From Modestobacter sp. VKM Ac-2982 (GTDB taxonomy: Bacteria; Actinomycetota; Actinomycetes; Mycobacteriales; Geodermatophilaceae): 64,000 nt of DNA. The stretch covers positions 62,001-126,000 of the forward strand of contig NZ_JAPVBL010000002.1 in assembly GCF_026967935.1 (NCBI RefSeq), in the 5' to 3' direction. The position numbers and the translations under genes were made by a program. This document shows positions 17,043 through 26,784 of the stretch, piece after piece. How positions within the stretch are numbered: position 1 is the stretch's first letter; every line of letters starts with the position of its first letter. The notes under the pieces are model-generated. The model was given only the letters and a program-made list of their open reading frames with translations. It ran no database searches and was not told the origin of the DNA.

Positions 17043-17942
17043 ATGTCCCGTCGCACCACCGCGTCCTCGTCCGACGAGCAGCTGCCCGCCACCGAGGTGC
17101 TCCCCGTGCTCTCGACCGGTGCCGATGACGCCCCGGTCGCCCGGCGGGCTCGTCGTCAGCCCCCGGGGGGCCTCCGTCGGCCCACGCTGTACCTCGGCGT
17201 CGCCGCCGCCGGCGCGATCCTGGTCAACGTCCTCGTCGGCGGTGAGCCCGGCACGCGGGCCGAGGCCGCCGTCGAGCCCGCCAGCGTCGCCGCCCAGCTC
17301 GACCTGAGCTCGCAGCAGACCGGGACGGCCCTCGTCGACGGCCCGCTGGCCGACCGGCTCGGCCAGCTCGCCGCCAACCGCAGCCAGCGCGAGGCCGCGC
17401 AGGCCGCCGCCGCGCAGGCGCAGGCCGCCGCCGACCAGGCTGTGCTCGACGCGCAGGCAGCCGCGGCAGCGCAGGCCGCCGCCGAGGCACAGGCCGCGGA
17501 AGAGGCGCGGATCGCCGCCGAGGCCCAGGCCGCCGCCGAGGCGAAGGCCGCGGAGGAGGAGGCAGCGGCTGCCGCCGCTCGGGCGGCGACCCCGGCCCCG
17601 TCCAGCACCACCAGGACGCCGGCTGCGCCTGCCCCCGTCGCGTCCTCGGGGTCGGGCTCGTTCCAGGACTACGCCCTGGGCAAGCTCGGCGGCGACCAGA
17701 CGCAGTTCTCCTGCCTGGAGAGCCTGTGGGGCAAGGAGAGCGGCTGGAACCCGAACGCGCAGAACCCGAACAGCACCGCGTACGGCATCCCGCAGTTCCT
17801 GGACTCCACCTGGAAGAGCACCGGGATCGCCAAGACGTCGGACGGCTACCGGCAGATCGACGCGGGGCTGATCTACATCAACAACCGCTACGGCTCGCCG
17901 TGCGCCGCGTGGTCGCACTCGAAGGCCACCGGCTGGTACTGA
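17043..17942 (+). CDS. Secreted/membrane-anchored lytic transglycosylase (Rpf/SLT-like) under riboswitch control
   Basis: 299 aa. Cytoplasmic head 1-45, signal or anchor helix about 47-67 (RPTLYLGVAAAGAILVNVLV), a long Ala/Gln/Glu-rich coiled coil (about 105-182), a Pro/Thr/Ser linker, then a C-terminal transglycosylase domain (206-299) with the catalytic glutamate E232 in WGKESGWNPNAQN and the GIPQFLDSTWKSTG block. It cleaves peptidoglycan glycan strands outside the membrane during growth or resuscitation. The coiled coil before the domain resembles NlpC/P60-type regulatory hinges. Control by c-di-AMP through the upstream riboswitch ties its expression to turgor and cell-wall state. A 15-bp hairpin terminator follows. 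Confidence 0.92.
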   Translation: MSRRTTASSSDEQLPATEVLPVLSTGADDAPVARRARRQPPGGLRRPTLYLGVAAAGAILVNVLVGGEPGTRAEAAVEPASVAAQLDLSSQQTGTALVDGPLADRLGQLAANRSQREAAQAAAAQAQAAADQAVLDAQAAAAAQAAAEAQAAEEARIAAEAQAAAEAKAAEEEAAAAAARAATPAPSSTTRTPAAPAPVASSGSGSFQDYALGKLGGDQTQFSCLESLWGKESGWNPNAQNPNSTAYGIPQFLDSTWKSTGIAKTSDGYRQIDAGLIYINNRYGSPCAAWSHSKATGWY

Positions 17943-17959
17943 TCCAGCGGCGGTGCACG

Positions 17960-17993
17960 GCGAGGCCCGGGTCCGGCTGGACCCGGGCCTCGC
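17960..17993 (+). terminator. Intrinsic hairpin terminator of the transglycosylase gene
   Basis: Perfect 15-bp stem (GCGAGGCCCGGGTCC with its complement) and a 4-nt loop, 18 bp after the stop codon. No U tract, as is typical in this GC range. Confidence 0.8.
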
Positions 17994-18103
17994 TGCGTCC
18001 GGTGCAGTGCTGGCGTGCCGGGCTGATGGCCCTCCTGTGCACCGGCGGGGGACCATCGGGGAGGATCGAGGGGTTCGACCACCGAGACGAGGAGCGCTGA
18101 CCC

Positions 18104-18703
18104 GTGGGCAAGCACCGCGCACCCGAGGGCGCCGCGACGGACTTCGACGCCGCCACCAGCGCCCTGGCCGACGTGACGGGCGACTACACCGTCGACGTCA
18201 CGCACACCCGGATCGGCGTCCGGGCCCGGCACGCCATGGTGACCACCGTGCGGGGTGCCTTCACCGACTTCTCCGGCACCGCCCACCTGGACACCGCGAC
18301 GCCGGCGGCCAGCAGTGTCCGTCTGCGGATCGCCGCCGCCAGCATCGACACCGGGACGCCGGACCGCGACGCGCACCTGCGCTCGGCCGACTTCCTGGAC
18401 GTCGAGCAGCACCCCGAGATGGTCTTCGTCTCCACCGCGGTCGAGCAGGTCGACCGGGACGTCTACCGCGTCACCGGCGACCTCACGATCAAGGCGGTCA
18501 CCCGGCCGGTCTCGATCGACTTCACCCTCACCGGCTCGGCGCTGGACCCGTTCGGCAACATGCGGGTGGGCTTCGAGGGCGCGCTGGCGATCAAGCGCAG
18601 CGAGTGGGACCTCACCTGGAACGCGATGCTGGACACCGGCGGCGTGCTGGTCAGCGACCGGATCCAGGTGGAGTTCGACGTCTCGGCGATCAAGGACGCC
18701 TGA
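18104..18703 (+). CDS. YceI-family lipid-binding protein
   Basis: 199 aa, GTG start. The YceI beta-barrel is visible as GDYTVDVTHTRIGVRARHAM, FTDFSGTAHLD, AASIDTGTPDRDAHLRSADFLDVEQHPEMVF, DLTIKAVTRPVSIDFTLTG and KRSEWDLTWNAMLDTGG. These proteins bind polyisoprenoid or amide lipids in a long pocket. There is no signal peptide, so it is cytoplasmic here, as is usual in actinobacteria. It appears monocistronic. Confidence 0.93.
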   Translation: MGKHRAPEGAATDFDAATSALADVTGDYTVDVTHTRIGVRARHAMVTTVRGAFTDFSGTAHLDTATPAASSVRLRIAAASIDTGTPDRDAHLRSADFLDVEQHPEMVFVSTAVEQVDRDVYRVTGDLTIKAVTRPVSIDFTLTGSALDPFGNMRVGFEGALAIKRSEWDLTWNAMLDTGGVLVSDRIQVEFDVSAIKDA

Positions 18704-18848
18704 CCGGCGCACTGTGTCCCACGCCACCGTCGGCCGCTAGGGTGGCACTCAGTGCCACGTAGGGCGCCGGGGGACCGGCCGGCCCGCGACGGCAACCCCG
18801 GCGACGACGGCGTCGCCCGGGACGAGTCGAGCAGCAGGGGGTCCGCAG

Positions 18849-20078
18849 GTGGCGAACGCGTGGTTCGAGTCGGTGGCGGAGGCACAGCGGCGGGCGAAGC
18901 GGCGGCTGCCCAAGGGCGTCTACGGGGCGCTGGTGGCCGGCTCCGAGCGCGGGCTGACCGCGCAGGACAACCTCGCCGCCTTCGCCGAGCTCGGGTTCGC
19001 CCCGCACACCGCCGGGCTCAGCAACGAACGGCAGCTGGCCACCACGATCATGGGCCAGTCGGTCTCCATGCCGATCATGATCAGCCCCACCGGCGTCCAG
19101 GCGGTCGACCCCGAGGGTGAGGTCGCCGTGGCCCGCGCCGCCGCCTCCCGCGGCGTCGCGATGGGCTTGTCCTCCTTCGCCAGCAAGCCGATCGAGGAGG
19201 TCGTGGCGGCGAACCCGCAGACCTTCTTCCAGATGTACTGGGTCGGCACCCGCGAGGAGATGCTCGGCCGCATGCAGCGGGCGAAGGACGCCGGCGCGGT
19301 CGGCATGATCGCCACGCTGGACTGGTCCTTCGCCTACGGCCGCGACTGGGGCAGCCCGTTCATCCCGGAGAAGATCGACTTCGAGGCGGCCCGCCGGTAC
19401 GCCCCGCAGGTGCTGGCCCGGCCGCGGTGGCTGCTCGACTTCGCCCGCACCCGCAAGCTCCCGGACCTCACCGTGCCGAACATGGTGGCGAAGCCGGGGG
19501 ACGAGCCCCCGACGTTCTTCGGGGCCTACGGGCAGTGGAGCGCCTCGCCGATGCCCTCCTGGGACGACGTCGCCTGGCTGCGGTCGCAGTGGGACGGGCC
19601 GTTCATGCTCAAGGGCGTCATGCGCGTGGACGACGCGAAGCGTGCCGTGGACGCCGGGGTCTCCGCGATCTCGGTGTCCAACCACGGTGGCAACAACCTC
19701 GACGGCACCCCGGCGGCGATCCGCGCGCTGCCCGCGGTCGTCCAGGCGGTGGGCGAGCAGGTCGAGGTGCTGATGGACGGCGGCATCCGGCGTGGCGGCG
19801 ACGTCGCCAAGGCACTCGCGCTGGGCGCCCGGGCGGTCATGATCGGTCGGGCCTACCTGTGGGGCCTGGCCGCCAACGGCGAGGCCGGGGTGGGCAACGT
19901 GCTCGACCTGCTGCGTGACGGGCTCGGCTCGGCGCTGGTCGGCCTCGGCCACCGTTCGGTCGACCAGCTCAGCCCGGCCGACCTCGTCGTCCCGCCGCAC
20001 TTCGAGCGGCACCTCGGTGAGGACGGCGCCGACGCCCCGGCGGCCCAGCGGTCCTCGGGCAAGGGCACCACCGCCTGA
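18849..20078 (+). CDS. MftD-family FMN-dependent alpha-hydroxy-acid oxidoreductase (pre-mycofactocin synthase-like)
   Basis: 409 aa, GTG start. Blocks such as WFESVAEAQRRAKRRLPKG, LVAGSERGLTAQDNLAAF, LSSFASKPIEEV, LPDLTVPNMVAKPGDEPP, TFFGAYGQWSASPMP, SVSNHGGNNLDGTPAAIRAL, DGGIRRGGDV and MIGRAYLWGLAANGEAG are those of the mycofactocin-associated heme/flavin dehydrogenase (MftD) rather than of lactate dehydrogenase. MftD converts the deaminated peptide AHDP into pre-mycofactocin. No mftA, mftB, mftC, mftE or mftF lies within the window, so it is either an orphan paralogue acting on a different hydroxy acid or belongs to a split mycofactocin pathway. The C-terminal tail (EDGADAPAAQRSSGKGTTA) is disordered. 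Confidence 0.85.
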   Translation: MANAWFESVAEAQRRAKRRLPKGVYGALVAGSERGLTAQDNLAAFAELGFAPHTAGLSNERQLATTIMGQSVSMPIMISPTGVQAVDPEGEVAVARAAASRGVAMGLSSFASKPIEEVVAANPQTFFQMYWVGTREEMLGRMQRAKDAGAVGMIATLDWSFAYGRDWGSPFIPEKIDFEAARRYAPQVLARPRWLLDFARTRKLPDLTVPNMVAKPGDEPPTFFGAYGQWSASPMPSWDDVAWLRSQWDGPFMLKGVMRVDDAKRAVDAGVSAISVSNHGGNNLDGTPAAIRALPAVVQAVGEQVEVLMDGGIRRGGDVAKALALGARAVMIGRAYLWGLAANGEAGVGNVLDLLRDGLGSALVGLGHRSVDQLSPADLVVPPHFERHLGEDGADAPAAQRSSGKGTTA

Positions 20079-20187
20079 GGGTCCCGGTGGCGGTGCGATG
20101 ACTTCCGCCGGCCGCCGCCGTCCTCCCTGCTGAGCGCACCGTCCCCCGGACGCGGGGTGCGCCACCCCTCGGACGCAGGAGGCCGGC

Positions 20188-21327
20188 ATGACCCAGCTGT
20201 CCCGGTTCGTCACCGTGTGGTCGGCCCTGCAGGCCCAGGTGGAGAGCGGCCGGCTGCCCGGCTACGCCGCCGCCGTGCGCCACCACGGCGAGGTCGAGGT
20301 GCACACCGGCGGCTCCCTCGAGCTGGGGGGCCGCACCCGGGTACGGCCGGACTCGCTGTTCCGGCTGGCGTCGCTGTCCAAGCCCTTCGCCGGCGTGCTG
20401 ACGCTGTCGCTGGTCGAGGACGGGCTGCTGGACCTCGACGACCCGGCCGGGCGGTGGCTCCCGGAGCTGGCCGAACTGCGGGTGCTGGTCGACCGGGCCG
20501 GCGCACTCACGGACACGGTGCCCGCTGATCGCCCGATCACCGTCCGCCACCTGCTCACCAGCACGCCCGGCTTCGGTGGGCTGTGGGACGGCTCGCCGCT
20601 GGACCAGGCTCTGTACCGGGCCGGCCTCGGACCGGGTCCGCTGCCGCCGGAGCTGACGCCGGAGGAGTACCTGGCCCGGTTGGGCGAGCTGCCGCTGGCC
20701 GCGCAGCCGGGGGCCAGCTGGCTGTACCAGCTCAGCACCGAGGCGCTCTCGGTGCTGCTGAGCCGGGTCACCGGGTGCCCGCTGCGCGACCTGCTGCGCG
20801 CGCGGGTCACCGGCCCGCTGGGCCTGGCCGACACCGGCTTCTGGGCGACCGACCCCGCGCGGCTCGGCCCGGCGTACCTGCCGGCCGGTGACGGGTTCGA
20901 GCTCCTCGACCCGGCCGACGGGCGGTCGTCCGTGCCACCGGTCTTCGAGGGGCTGGCGGCCGGGCTGGTCTCCAGCGCACCGGACGTGCTGGCCTTCTTC
21001 GGCGCGCTCGCCGACGGGGGCGGGCCGCTGCTGAGCCCGCGATCGGTGGCCGCCATGACCACCGGAGCGCTGACCACGGCGCAGCGGGTGGAGGCCGCCG
21101 ACTTCCTCGGCGCCGGCCGCTCCTGGGGCCTGCAGGTCGGCGTGCAGGTCGAGCCGGGGGAACCGTGGGCGCAGCCGGGCCGGTTCGGCTGGGACGGCGG
21201 GACGGGCACGACCGCCTACGCCGATCCGGACCGGGACCTCGTCGCGGTGCTGCTCACCGCGCGCGGCATGGCCGGGCCGGGCGACGGCCTGGACACGTTC
21301 TGGCGGGCGCTGTACCGCTGCCTCTGA
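20188..21327 (+). CDS. Beta-lactamase-family serine hydrolase (esterase/DD-peptidase-like)
   Basis: 379 aa, ATG with AGGAGG about 5 nt upstream. The SxxK nucleophile is S62-x-x-K65 (ASLSKPFAGV). The second motif, normally YxN or YSN, reads YQL in GASWLYQLSTEALSVLL, and the third motif region is GWDGGTGTTAYADP. No signal peptide is present, so it is likely an intracellular class C-like esterase rather than a resistance enzyme. The deviation in the second motif lowers certainty about activity. It is not clearly in an operon. Confidence 0.82.
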   Translation: MTQLSRFVTVWSALQAQVESGRLPGYAAAVRHHGEVEVHTGGSLELGGRTRVRPDSLFRLASLSKPFAGVLTLSLVEDGLLDLDDPAGRWLPELAELRVLVDRAGALTDTVPADRPITVRHLLTSTPGFGGLWDGSPLDQALYRAGLGPGPLPPELTPEEYLARLGELPLAAQPGASWLYQLSTEALSVLLSRVTGCPLRDLLRARVTGPLGLADTGFWATDPARLGPAYLPAGDGFELLDPADGRSSVPPVFEGLAAGLVSSAPDVLAFFGALADGGGPLLSPRSVAAMTTGALTTAQRVEAADFLGAGRSWGLQVGVQVEPGEPWAQPGRFGWDGGTGTTAYADPDRDLVAVLLTARGMAGPGDGLDTFWRALYRCL

Positions 21328-21356
21328 CCCACCCCTGCGGGAGCTCGCCCGACGGC

Positions 21357-22208
21357 TCAGCGGGGTCGGTCAGCACCCAGCGCGAGCACCGTGCGCAGCG
21401 CGGTGACCAGGGCGAGCGGCTGGTCCAGCATCGGGTGGTGCCCGCTGTCGGGCAGGTCGACCACGGGCATCCCGGCTCGGGTCAGCCCGACCATCTCGGT
21501 GGCCATCTCCGGGCTGACCAGCCCGTGCTCGCAGCGCAGGAAGGTCAGCGGGACGGCGACGCCGGGCAGCAGGTCGCGCAGTCGCAGCCGGGTGCCGAAG
21601 AAGTCCGGGTCGAACTTCCACGTCCACCCGCCCTCGACCGCGCGCAGCGAGCCGGCGGCCACGTGCTCGCGGACGAAGGGGAGCAGGACCTCCTGCGGCG
21701 GCAGGGTCCGGAAGCGGGCCCGGGCCTCGTCCGGGTCCGGGTACACCCGGTGCGGCCGGCGGCGCTCCCGCAGCCGCCGCTCGTCCGGCGGCCGGTCGTT
21801 GAGCGGGGAGTCCACGACGACGACCGAGCCGATGTCGCCCGGGTGCTCGACCCCCACGGTCACCGCCACCCAGCCACCCATGCTGTGGCCGACGACGACG
21901 GGCCGGTCGAGGCCCGCATCGGCGGCGACGGCCACCACCTCACGCGCCCACAGCAGCGGGTCGTAGTCAGCGCGCCGGTCGCTGTCGCCGTGGCCGGTCA
22001 GGTCGAGGGCGACCACCCGGCGGCCGGTGAGCAGGGGAGCGACGTGGTCCCACCAGCCGGAGTGGGCCGCCCCGCCGTGCACCAGGACCACGCCCGGTGC
22101 CCCGGCCGGCCCCCAGGCCCGGTAGTGCACCCGGGACCCGGCGACGACGACGTCCCGGTGTTCCGGCTGCTGGGCGAGGGCCTGGGTGAACCACGTCGGC
22201 GGGGTCAT
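21357..22208 (-). CDS. Alpha/beta hydrolase
   Basis: 283 aa. The oxyanion region VVLVHGGAAHSGWWDHVAPLL is followed by VALDLTGHGDSDRR and the nucleophile elbow GHSMGG (Ser 109); the acid and the histidine (in LPDSGHHPMLDQPLALVTAL) complete the triad. A cytoplasmic soluble hydrolase of unknown ester or C-C substrate. It is convergent with the serine hydrolase, the two stops being 29 nt apart. Confidence 0.88.
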   Translation of the reverse strand: MTPPTWFTQALAQQPEHRDVVVAGSRVHYRAWGPAGAPGVVLVHGGAAHSGWWDHVAPLLTGRRVVALDLTGHGDSDRRADYDPLLWAREVVAVAADAGLDRPVVVGHSMGGWVAVTVGVEHPGDIGSVVVVDSPLNDRPPDERRLRERRRPHRVYPDPDEARARFRTLPPQEVLLPFVREHVAAGSLRAVEGGWTWKFDPDFFGTRLRLRDLLPGVAVPLTFLRCEHGLVSPEMATEMVGLTRAGMPVVDLPDSGHHPMLDQPLALVTALRTVLALGADRPR

Positions 22209-22232
22209 CCCCGGATCCTGCCCGACGGCGGC

Positions 22233-22300
22233 AGCTCGACGAGAACGGGCTGGGAGCTGCCTCCGGGACGCGGAGGCAGCTCCCAGCCCGATGTCGAGCT
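22233..22300 (-). terminator. Very stable long inverted repeat, probable terminator
   Basis: A perfect 20-bp stem (CGGGCTGGGAGCTGCCTCCG at 22246-22265 with its complement at 22271-22290) around a 5-nt loop, extended by an outer AGCTCGAC / GTCGAGCT arm. It lies 11 nt beyond the stop of the CE1759-like gene on the minus strand and about 25 bp upstream of the hydrolase start. It resembles the inverted repeat at 34330, suggesting a dispersed element. Confidence 0.8.
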
Positions 22301-22310
22301 GCGGTGCGGG

Positions 22311-22931
22311 TCAGCGGCCCTTCAGCAGCTCCTCGAACGAGGTGGTCGGGTCGGCGAAGGGGTCCGCCGGGCGGGTGGCCGCGGGACGGCCGCTGACCAG
22401 ACCGGCGAGTTCGCCGGCTGCGCGGTCGATGCGGCCGGCCAGCGACCGGTCGACGCCGCCGCCGGCCCAGTCCTCCGCGGCGGCGAAGACGCCGGTGGGG
22501 ACGACGACCGCCCGCAGGTAGGCGAACAGCGGGCGCATCGCGTGCTCTACGACCAGCGAGTGCCGCGGCGTCCCGGCGGTGGCGCCGAGCAGCACGGGCT
22601 TGCCGGTCAGCGCGTCCTTGTCCAGGACGTCGAAGAACGTCTTGAACAGGCCGCTGTAGGAGGCGGAGAACACCGGGGTGACCGCGATCAGCGCGTCGGC
22701 GCCGACGACCGTGTCGATCGCCGTCTGCAGCGACCCGTTGGCGAAGCCGCTGGTCAGGTTGTCGGCCAGGTCGCGGGCGTGCCCGCGGAGCTCCACCACC
22801 TCGACGGTGGCGTCCTCCCCGCGGGCGCGCAGCGCCTCGACCGTGGCGGCGGTGAGCCGGTCGGCCAGCAGCCGGGTCGAGCTGGGGTCGCTCAGCCCGG
22901 CGCTGACGACGGCGATGGTGCGGGTGGTCAT
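22311..22931 (-). CDS. NADPH-dependent FMN reductase, CE1759 family
   Basis: 206 aa. A flavodoxin-like NADPH-dependent FMN reductase fold is indicated by IAVVSAGLSDPSSTRLLADRL (phosphate loop), the middle block ADALIAVTPVFSASYSGLFKTFFDVLD and GKPVLLGATAGTPRHSLVVEHAMRPLF. It supplies reduced flavin to the luciferase-like partner encoded immediately upstream, whose stop overlaps this start by 4 nt. This two-gene pair (CE1758/CE1759 type) is conserved in actinobacteria, though its physiological substrate is unknown. Confidence 0.9.
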   Translation of the reverse strand: MTTRTIAVVSAGLSDPSSTRLLADRLTAATVEALRARGEDATVEVVELRGHARDLADNLTSGFANGSLQTAIDTVVGADALIAVTPVFSASYSGLFKTFFDVLDKDALTGKPVLLGATAGTPRHSLVVEHAMRPLFAYLRAVVVPTGVFAAAEDWAGGGVDRSLAGRIDRAAGELAGLVSGRPAATRPADPFADPTTSFEELLKGR

Positions 22932-24073
22932 GCCTGCGCCGCCGTCTCCACGGTCCGGCCGGTCACGTCGTCGGCGGCGTGCACGGTGCTGTCGTGCCCG
23001 CCGCCGGCGGCGGCGACCAGGCTGGCGTGGGTGGGCGCGTCCGGCACGTGTGCCGGCTTGAGCGCGGCGAACTCGCGGCGGAGCACCGGCACGACCTCCT
23101 CGCCCAGGATGTCCAGCTGCTCGAGCACCGTCTTCAGCGGCAGCCCGGCGTGGTCGATGAGAAACAGCTGCCGCTGGTAGTCACCGACGTAGTCGCGGAA
23201 GCCGAGCGTCCGCTCGATCACCTGCTCCGGAGAGCCGACGGTCAGCGGGGTCTGCGAGGTGAACTCCTCCAGCGACGGGCCGCCGCCGTACACGGGCGCC
23301 TTGTCGAAGTAGGGGCGGAACTCGCGGACGGCGTCCTGGCTGTTCTTCCGCATGAACACCTGGCCCCCCAGCCCGACGATCGCCTGGTCGGCGCTGCCGT
23401 GGCCGTAGTGCTCGAACCGGCGGCGGTAGAACTCGACCATCCGCTCGGTGTGCTCCGGCGGCCAGAAGATGTGGTTGTGGAAGAACCCGTCGCCGTAGTA
23501 GGCCGCCTGCTCGGCGATCTGCGGGCTGCGGATCGAGCCGTGCCAGACGAACGGTGGGACGCCGTCCAGCGGGCGCGGCGTGGAGGTGAAGCCCTGCAGC
23601 GGGGTGCGGAACTGGCCCTCCCAGTTCACGACGTCCTCCCGCCACAGCCGGCGCAGCAGCTGGTAGTTCTCCACGGCCAGCGGGATGCCGTCCCGGATGT
23701 CCTTGCCGAACCAGGGGTACACCGGGCCGGTGTTGCCCCGGCCCATCATCAGGTCGACGCGGCCGTCGGCGACGTGCTGCAGGGTCGCGAAGTCCTCGGC
23801 GATCTTCACCGGGTCGGTGGTGGTGATCAGCGTCGTGGACGTCGACAGGACCAGCTTCTCGGTCTTGGCCGCGATGTAGCCCAGCGTGGTGGTGGGGGAG
23901 GAGACCACGAACGGCGGGTTGTGGTGCTGGCCCTGGGCGAAGACGTCGAGCCCCACCTCCTCGGCCTTGAGCGCGATCGTGATGAGCGACTTGACCCGCT
24001 CGGCCTCGGTGGGGGCCCGGCCGGTGGTCGGGTCAGGGGTGACGTCGCCGACGGTGAAGATCCCGAACTGCAT
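22928..24073 (-). CDS. Luciferase-like (LLM) flavin-dependent oxidoreductase, CE1758 family
   Basis: 381 aa, starting at MQFGIFTVGDVTPDPTTG, with AGGGAG in the expected position; the frame is open to 24295, but this ATG is the family start. LLM TIM-barrel blocks include DVFAQGQHHNPPFVVSSPTT, LVLSTSTTLITTTDPVKIAEDFATLQHVADGRVDLMMGRGNTG and VWHGSIRSPQIAEQAAYYGDG. It uses FMNH2 from the coupled reductase and O2 to mono-oxygenate an unknown compound. The last 35 residues (HASLVAAAGGGHDSTVHA onward) are an Ala-rich extension. Confidence 0.92.
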   Translation of the reverse strand: MQFGIFTVGDVTPDPTTGRAPTEAERVKSLITIALKAEEVGLDVFAQGQHHNPPFVVSSPTTTLGYIAAKTEKLVLSTSTTLITTTDPVKIAEDFATLQHVADGRVDLMMGRGNTGPVYPWFGKDIRDGIPLAVENYQLLRRLWREDVVNWEGQFRTPLQGFTSTPRPLDGVPPFVWHGSIRSPQIAEQAAYYGDGFFHNHIFWPPEHTERMVEFYRRRFEHYGHGSADQAIVGLGGQVFMRKNSQDAVREFRPYFDKAPVYGGGPSLEEFTSQTPLTVGSPEQVIERTLGFRDYVGDYQRQLFLIDHAGLPLKTVLEQLDILGEEVVPVLRREFAALKPAHVPDAPTHASLVAAAGGGHDSTVHAADDVTGRTVETAAQA

Positions 24074-24170
24074 CGCGTGCTCCCTCTCGTCTGAGCCGCA
24101 CTGGTTGAGAGCGCAACTACTGGCTCGTGGAACCGTACGGCACCCGGGCGCATTCCCGGCCCCGGACGCG

Positions 24171-24207
24171 GCAGCGCCCCCCGGCCGGGTGGGCAGAGGG
24201 GCGCTGT
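24171..24207 (-). terminator. Possible hairpin terminator of the acyl-CoA dehydrogenase operon
   Basis: A 9-bp stem (CAGCGCCCC pairing with GGGGCGCTG) around a 17-nt loop, about 15 nt after the stop of the downstream acyl-CoA dehydrogenase gene on the minus strand. Confidence 0.5.
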
Positions 24208-24221
24208 CGAGCGGGTGCTGG

Positions 24222-25358
24222 TTACTGCAGGGCGTCGACCGTCTGGTGCTCGCCCACCGAGCCGGCCAGCCGGGCCAGCGCCCAGTCGCCGTCACCGAGG
24301 AGGTGGTCGATCGCGGTGAGTCGGCTGGTGTAGTGGCCCACCTTGTACTCGGCGGTCACGCCGATCCCGCCGTGCAGCTGGATCGCCTCCTTGCCGATGT
24401 GCCGCGATGCCCGGCTGGTCTGCAGCCGGGCCCGGTCGGCGGCGGCGACCACGTCACCGTCGGCGTCGACGACCAGCGTCGCCCACATGACGGTGCTGCG
24501 GGCCAGCTCCAGGGAGACGTACATGTCCGCCGCCCGGAAGGTCAGCGCCTGGAACTTGTTCAGCGGCACCCCGAACTGCTTGCGGGCCTTGAGGTACTCC
24601 GCCGTCGTGGTCAGCGCCGTCTCCATCGCCCCCAGCGCCTCGTGCCCGTAGGCGACCCGGGCGCGGGCCTGCGCCTTCTCGATGGCCGGTGCCTGGTCGC
24701 CGGTGCCCTCGCCCAGCGGCTGGGCCGGGGTGCCGGCGAAGGTGACCTTCGCCGAGCGGGTGCCGTCGTGGTTGCGGTACCCGGTGCGGGTCAGCCCCTC
24801 GGCGTCGCCCGGCACCAGGAACAGCCGGGTCGCGCCGCCCACGAGCGCACTGACCACCAGCAGGTCGGCGCGGGCGCCGTTCGGCACCGGCTCCTTGACC
24901 CCGGTCAGCCGCCAGGAGCCGCCGTCCTCGGTCGCGGTGACCGACTGGGCGGACGCCTGCCAGCGAGAGCCGATCTCGGTGTGCGCGAAGGCCGGGAGCA
25001 GCGTGCCCTCGGCCAGTGCACCGAGCACCTCGGCGCGCTGGGCGTCGGTGCCGAGGTCGGCCACCAGCCCACCGGCGAGGACGACGGCCTCCACGAACGG
25101 CTCGGGCGCCAGCACCCGGCCGATCTCCTCGGCCACGATGGACACCTCCACCGGACCTGCGCCCATGCCACCGTCGGCCTCGGCGAACGGCAGCCCGAGC
25201 AGGCCCATCTCGGCCAGCTGGCCCCAGGTCTTCTCGTCGAAGCCGGGGTCGGTGCCGACCACCCGCCGGCGCTGCTCGCTGTCCCCGTAGGCCCGGGACA
25301 GCAGAGCGCTCACTGCCTCCCGGAGACCGTTCTGCTCGTCGTCGTAGCTGAACTCCAT
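24222..25358 (-). CDS. Acyl-CoA dehydrogenase, FadE-type (second subunit of pair)
   Basis: 378 aa. Fold features are MEFSYDDEQNGLREAVSALL, the middle block FAHTEIGSRWQASAQSVTA, GHEALGAMETALTTTAEYLKARKQFGVPLNKFQAL and the C-terminal IHG-like block EAIQLHGGIGVTAEYKVGHY. The flavin-binding serine/tryptophan motif is degenerate, a pattern seen in the non-catalytic or half-active subunit of heteromeric acyl-CoA dehydrogenases such as the steroid-degradation FadE pairs. It is 7 nt downstream of another acyl-CoA dehydrogenase gene and probably forms an alpha2beta2 enzyme with it. No cholesterol genes are nearby, so the substrate is unknown. Confidence 0.88.
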   Translation of the reverse strand: MEFSYDDEQNGLREAVSALLSRAYGDSEQRRRVVGTDPGFDEKTWGQLAEMGLLGLPFAEADGGMGAGPVEVSIVAEEIGRVLAPEPFVEAVVLAGGLVADLGTDAQRAEVLGALAEGTLLPAFAHTEIGSRWQASAQSVTATEDGGSWRLTGVKEPVPNGARADLLVVSALVGGATRLFLVPGDAEGLTRTGYRNHDGTRSAKVTFAGTPAQPLGEGTGDQAPAIEKAQARARVAYGHEALGAMETALTTTAEYLKARKQFGVPLNKFQALTFRAADMYVSLELARSTVMWATLVVDADGDVVAAADRARLQTSRASRHIGKEAIQLHGGIGVTAEYKVGHYTSRLTAIDHLLGDGDWALARLAGSVGEHQTVDALQ

Positions 25359-25365
25359 GGTCAGA

Positions 25366-26541
<1,176 letters not shown>

Positions 26542-26784
26542 GGGTCCTCATTCCTGACGGCAACCCTGCCGTCTCGACGTGGGGTGTCGAACATCCCACA
26601 TCCGCTACCCGGCAGTAACTCGGGGTCGGCGGCGGCGCCGGGGTCACCCGCCGTGGTCCCCGGGGACCCACCCCGCCCGAAGGAGGGAAGTCCCCCCGAT
26701 CGGCTGGAGCACCGACCCCGGCAGGACGACGCTGTGGACAGGTTGCGCCGAGGCGTGCGGCTGGACGGCGGGAGGAGGGGCGGC

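Noticed and set aside
18849-20078. Annotation as L-lactate dehydrogenase (LldD)
   Set aside because: The family-specific blocks match MftD better, though lactate-like activity is not excluded.
26542-26784. Possible c-di-GMP (GEMM) riboswitch before the GGDEF-EAL gene
   Set aside because: No GEMM core blocks found.
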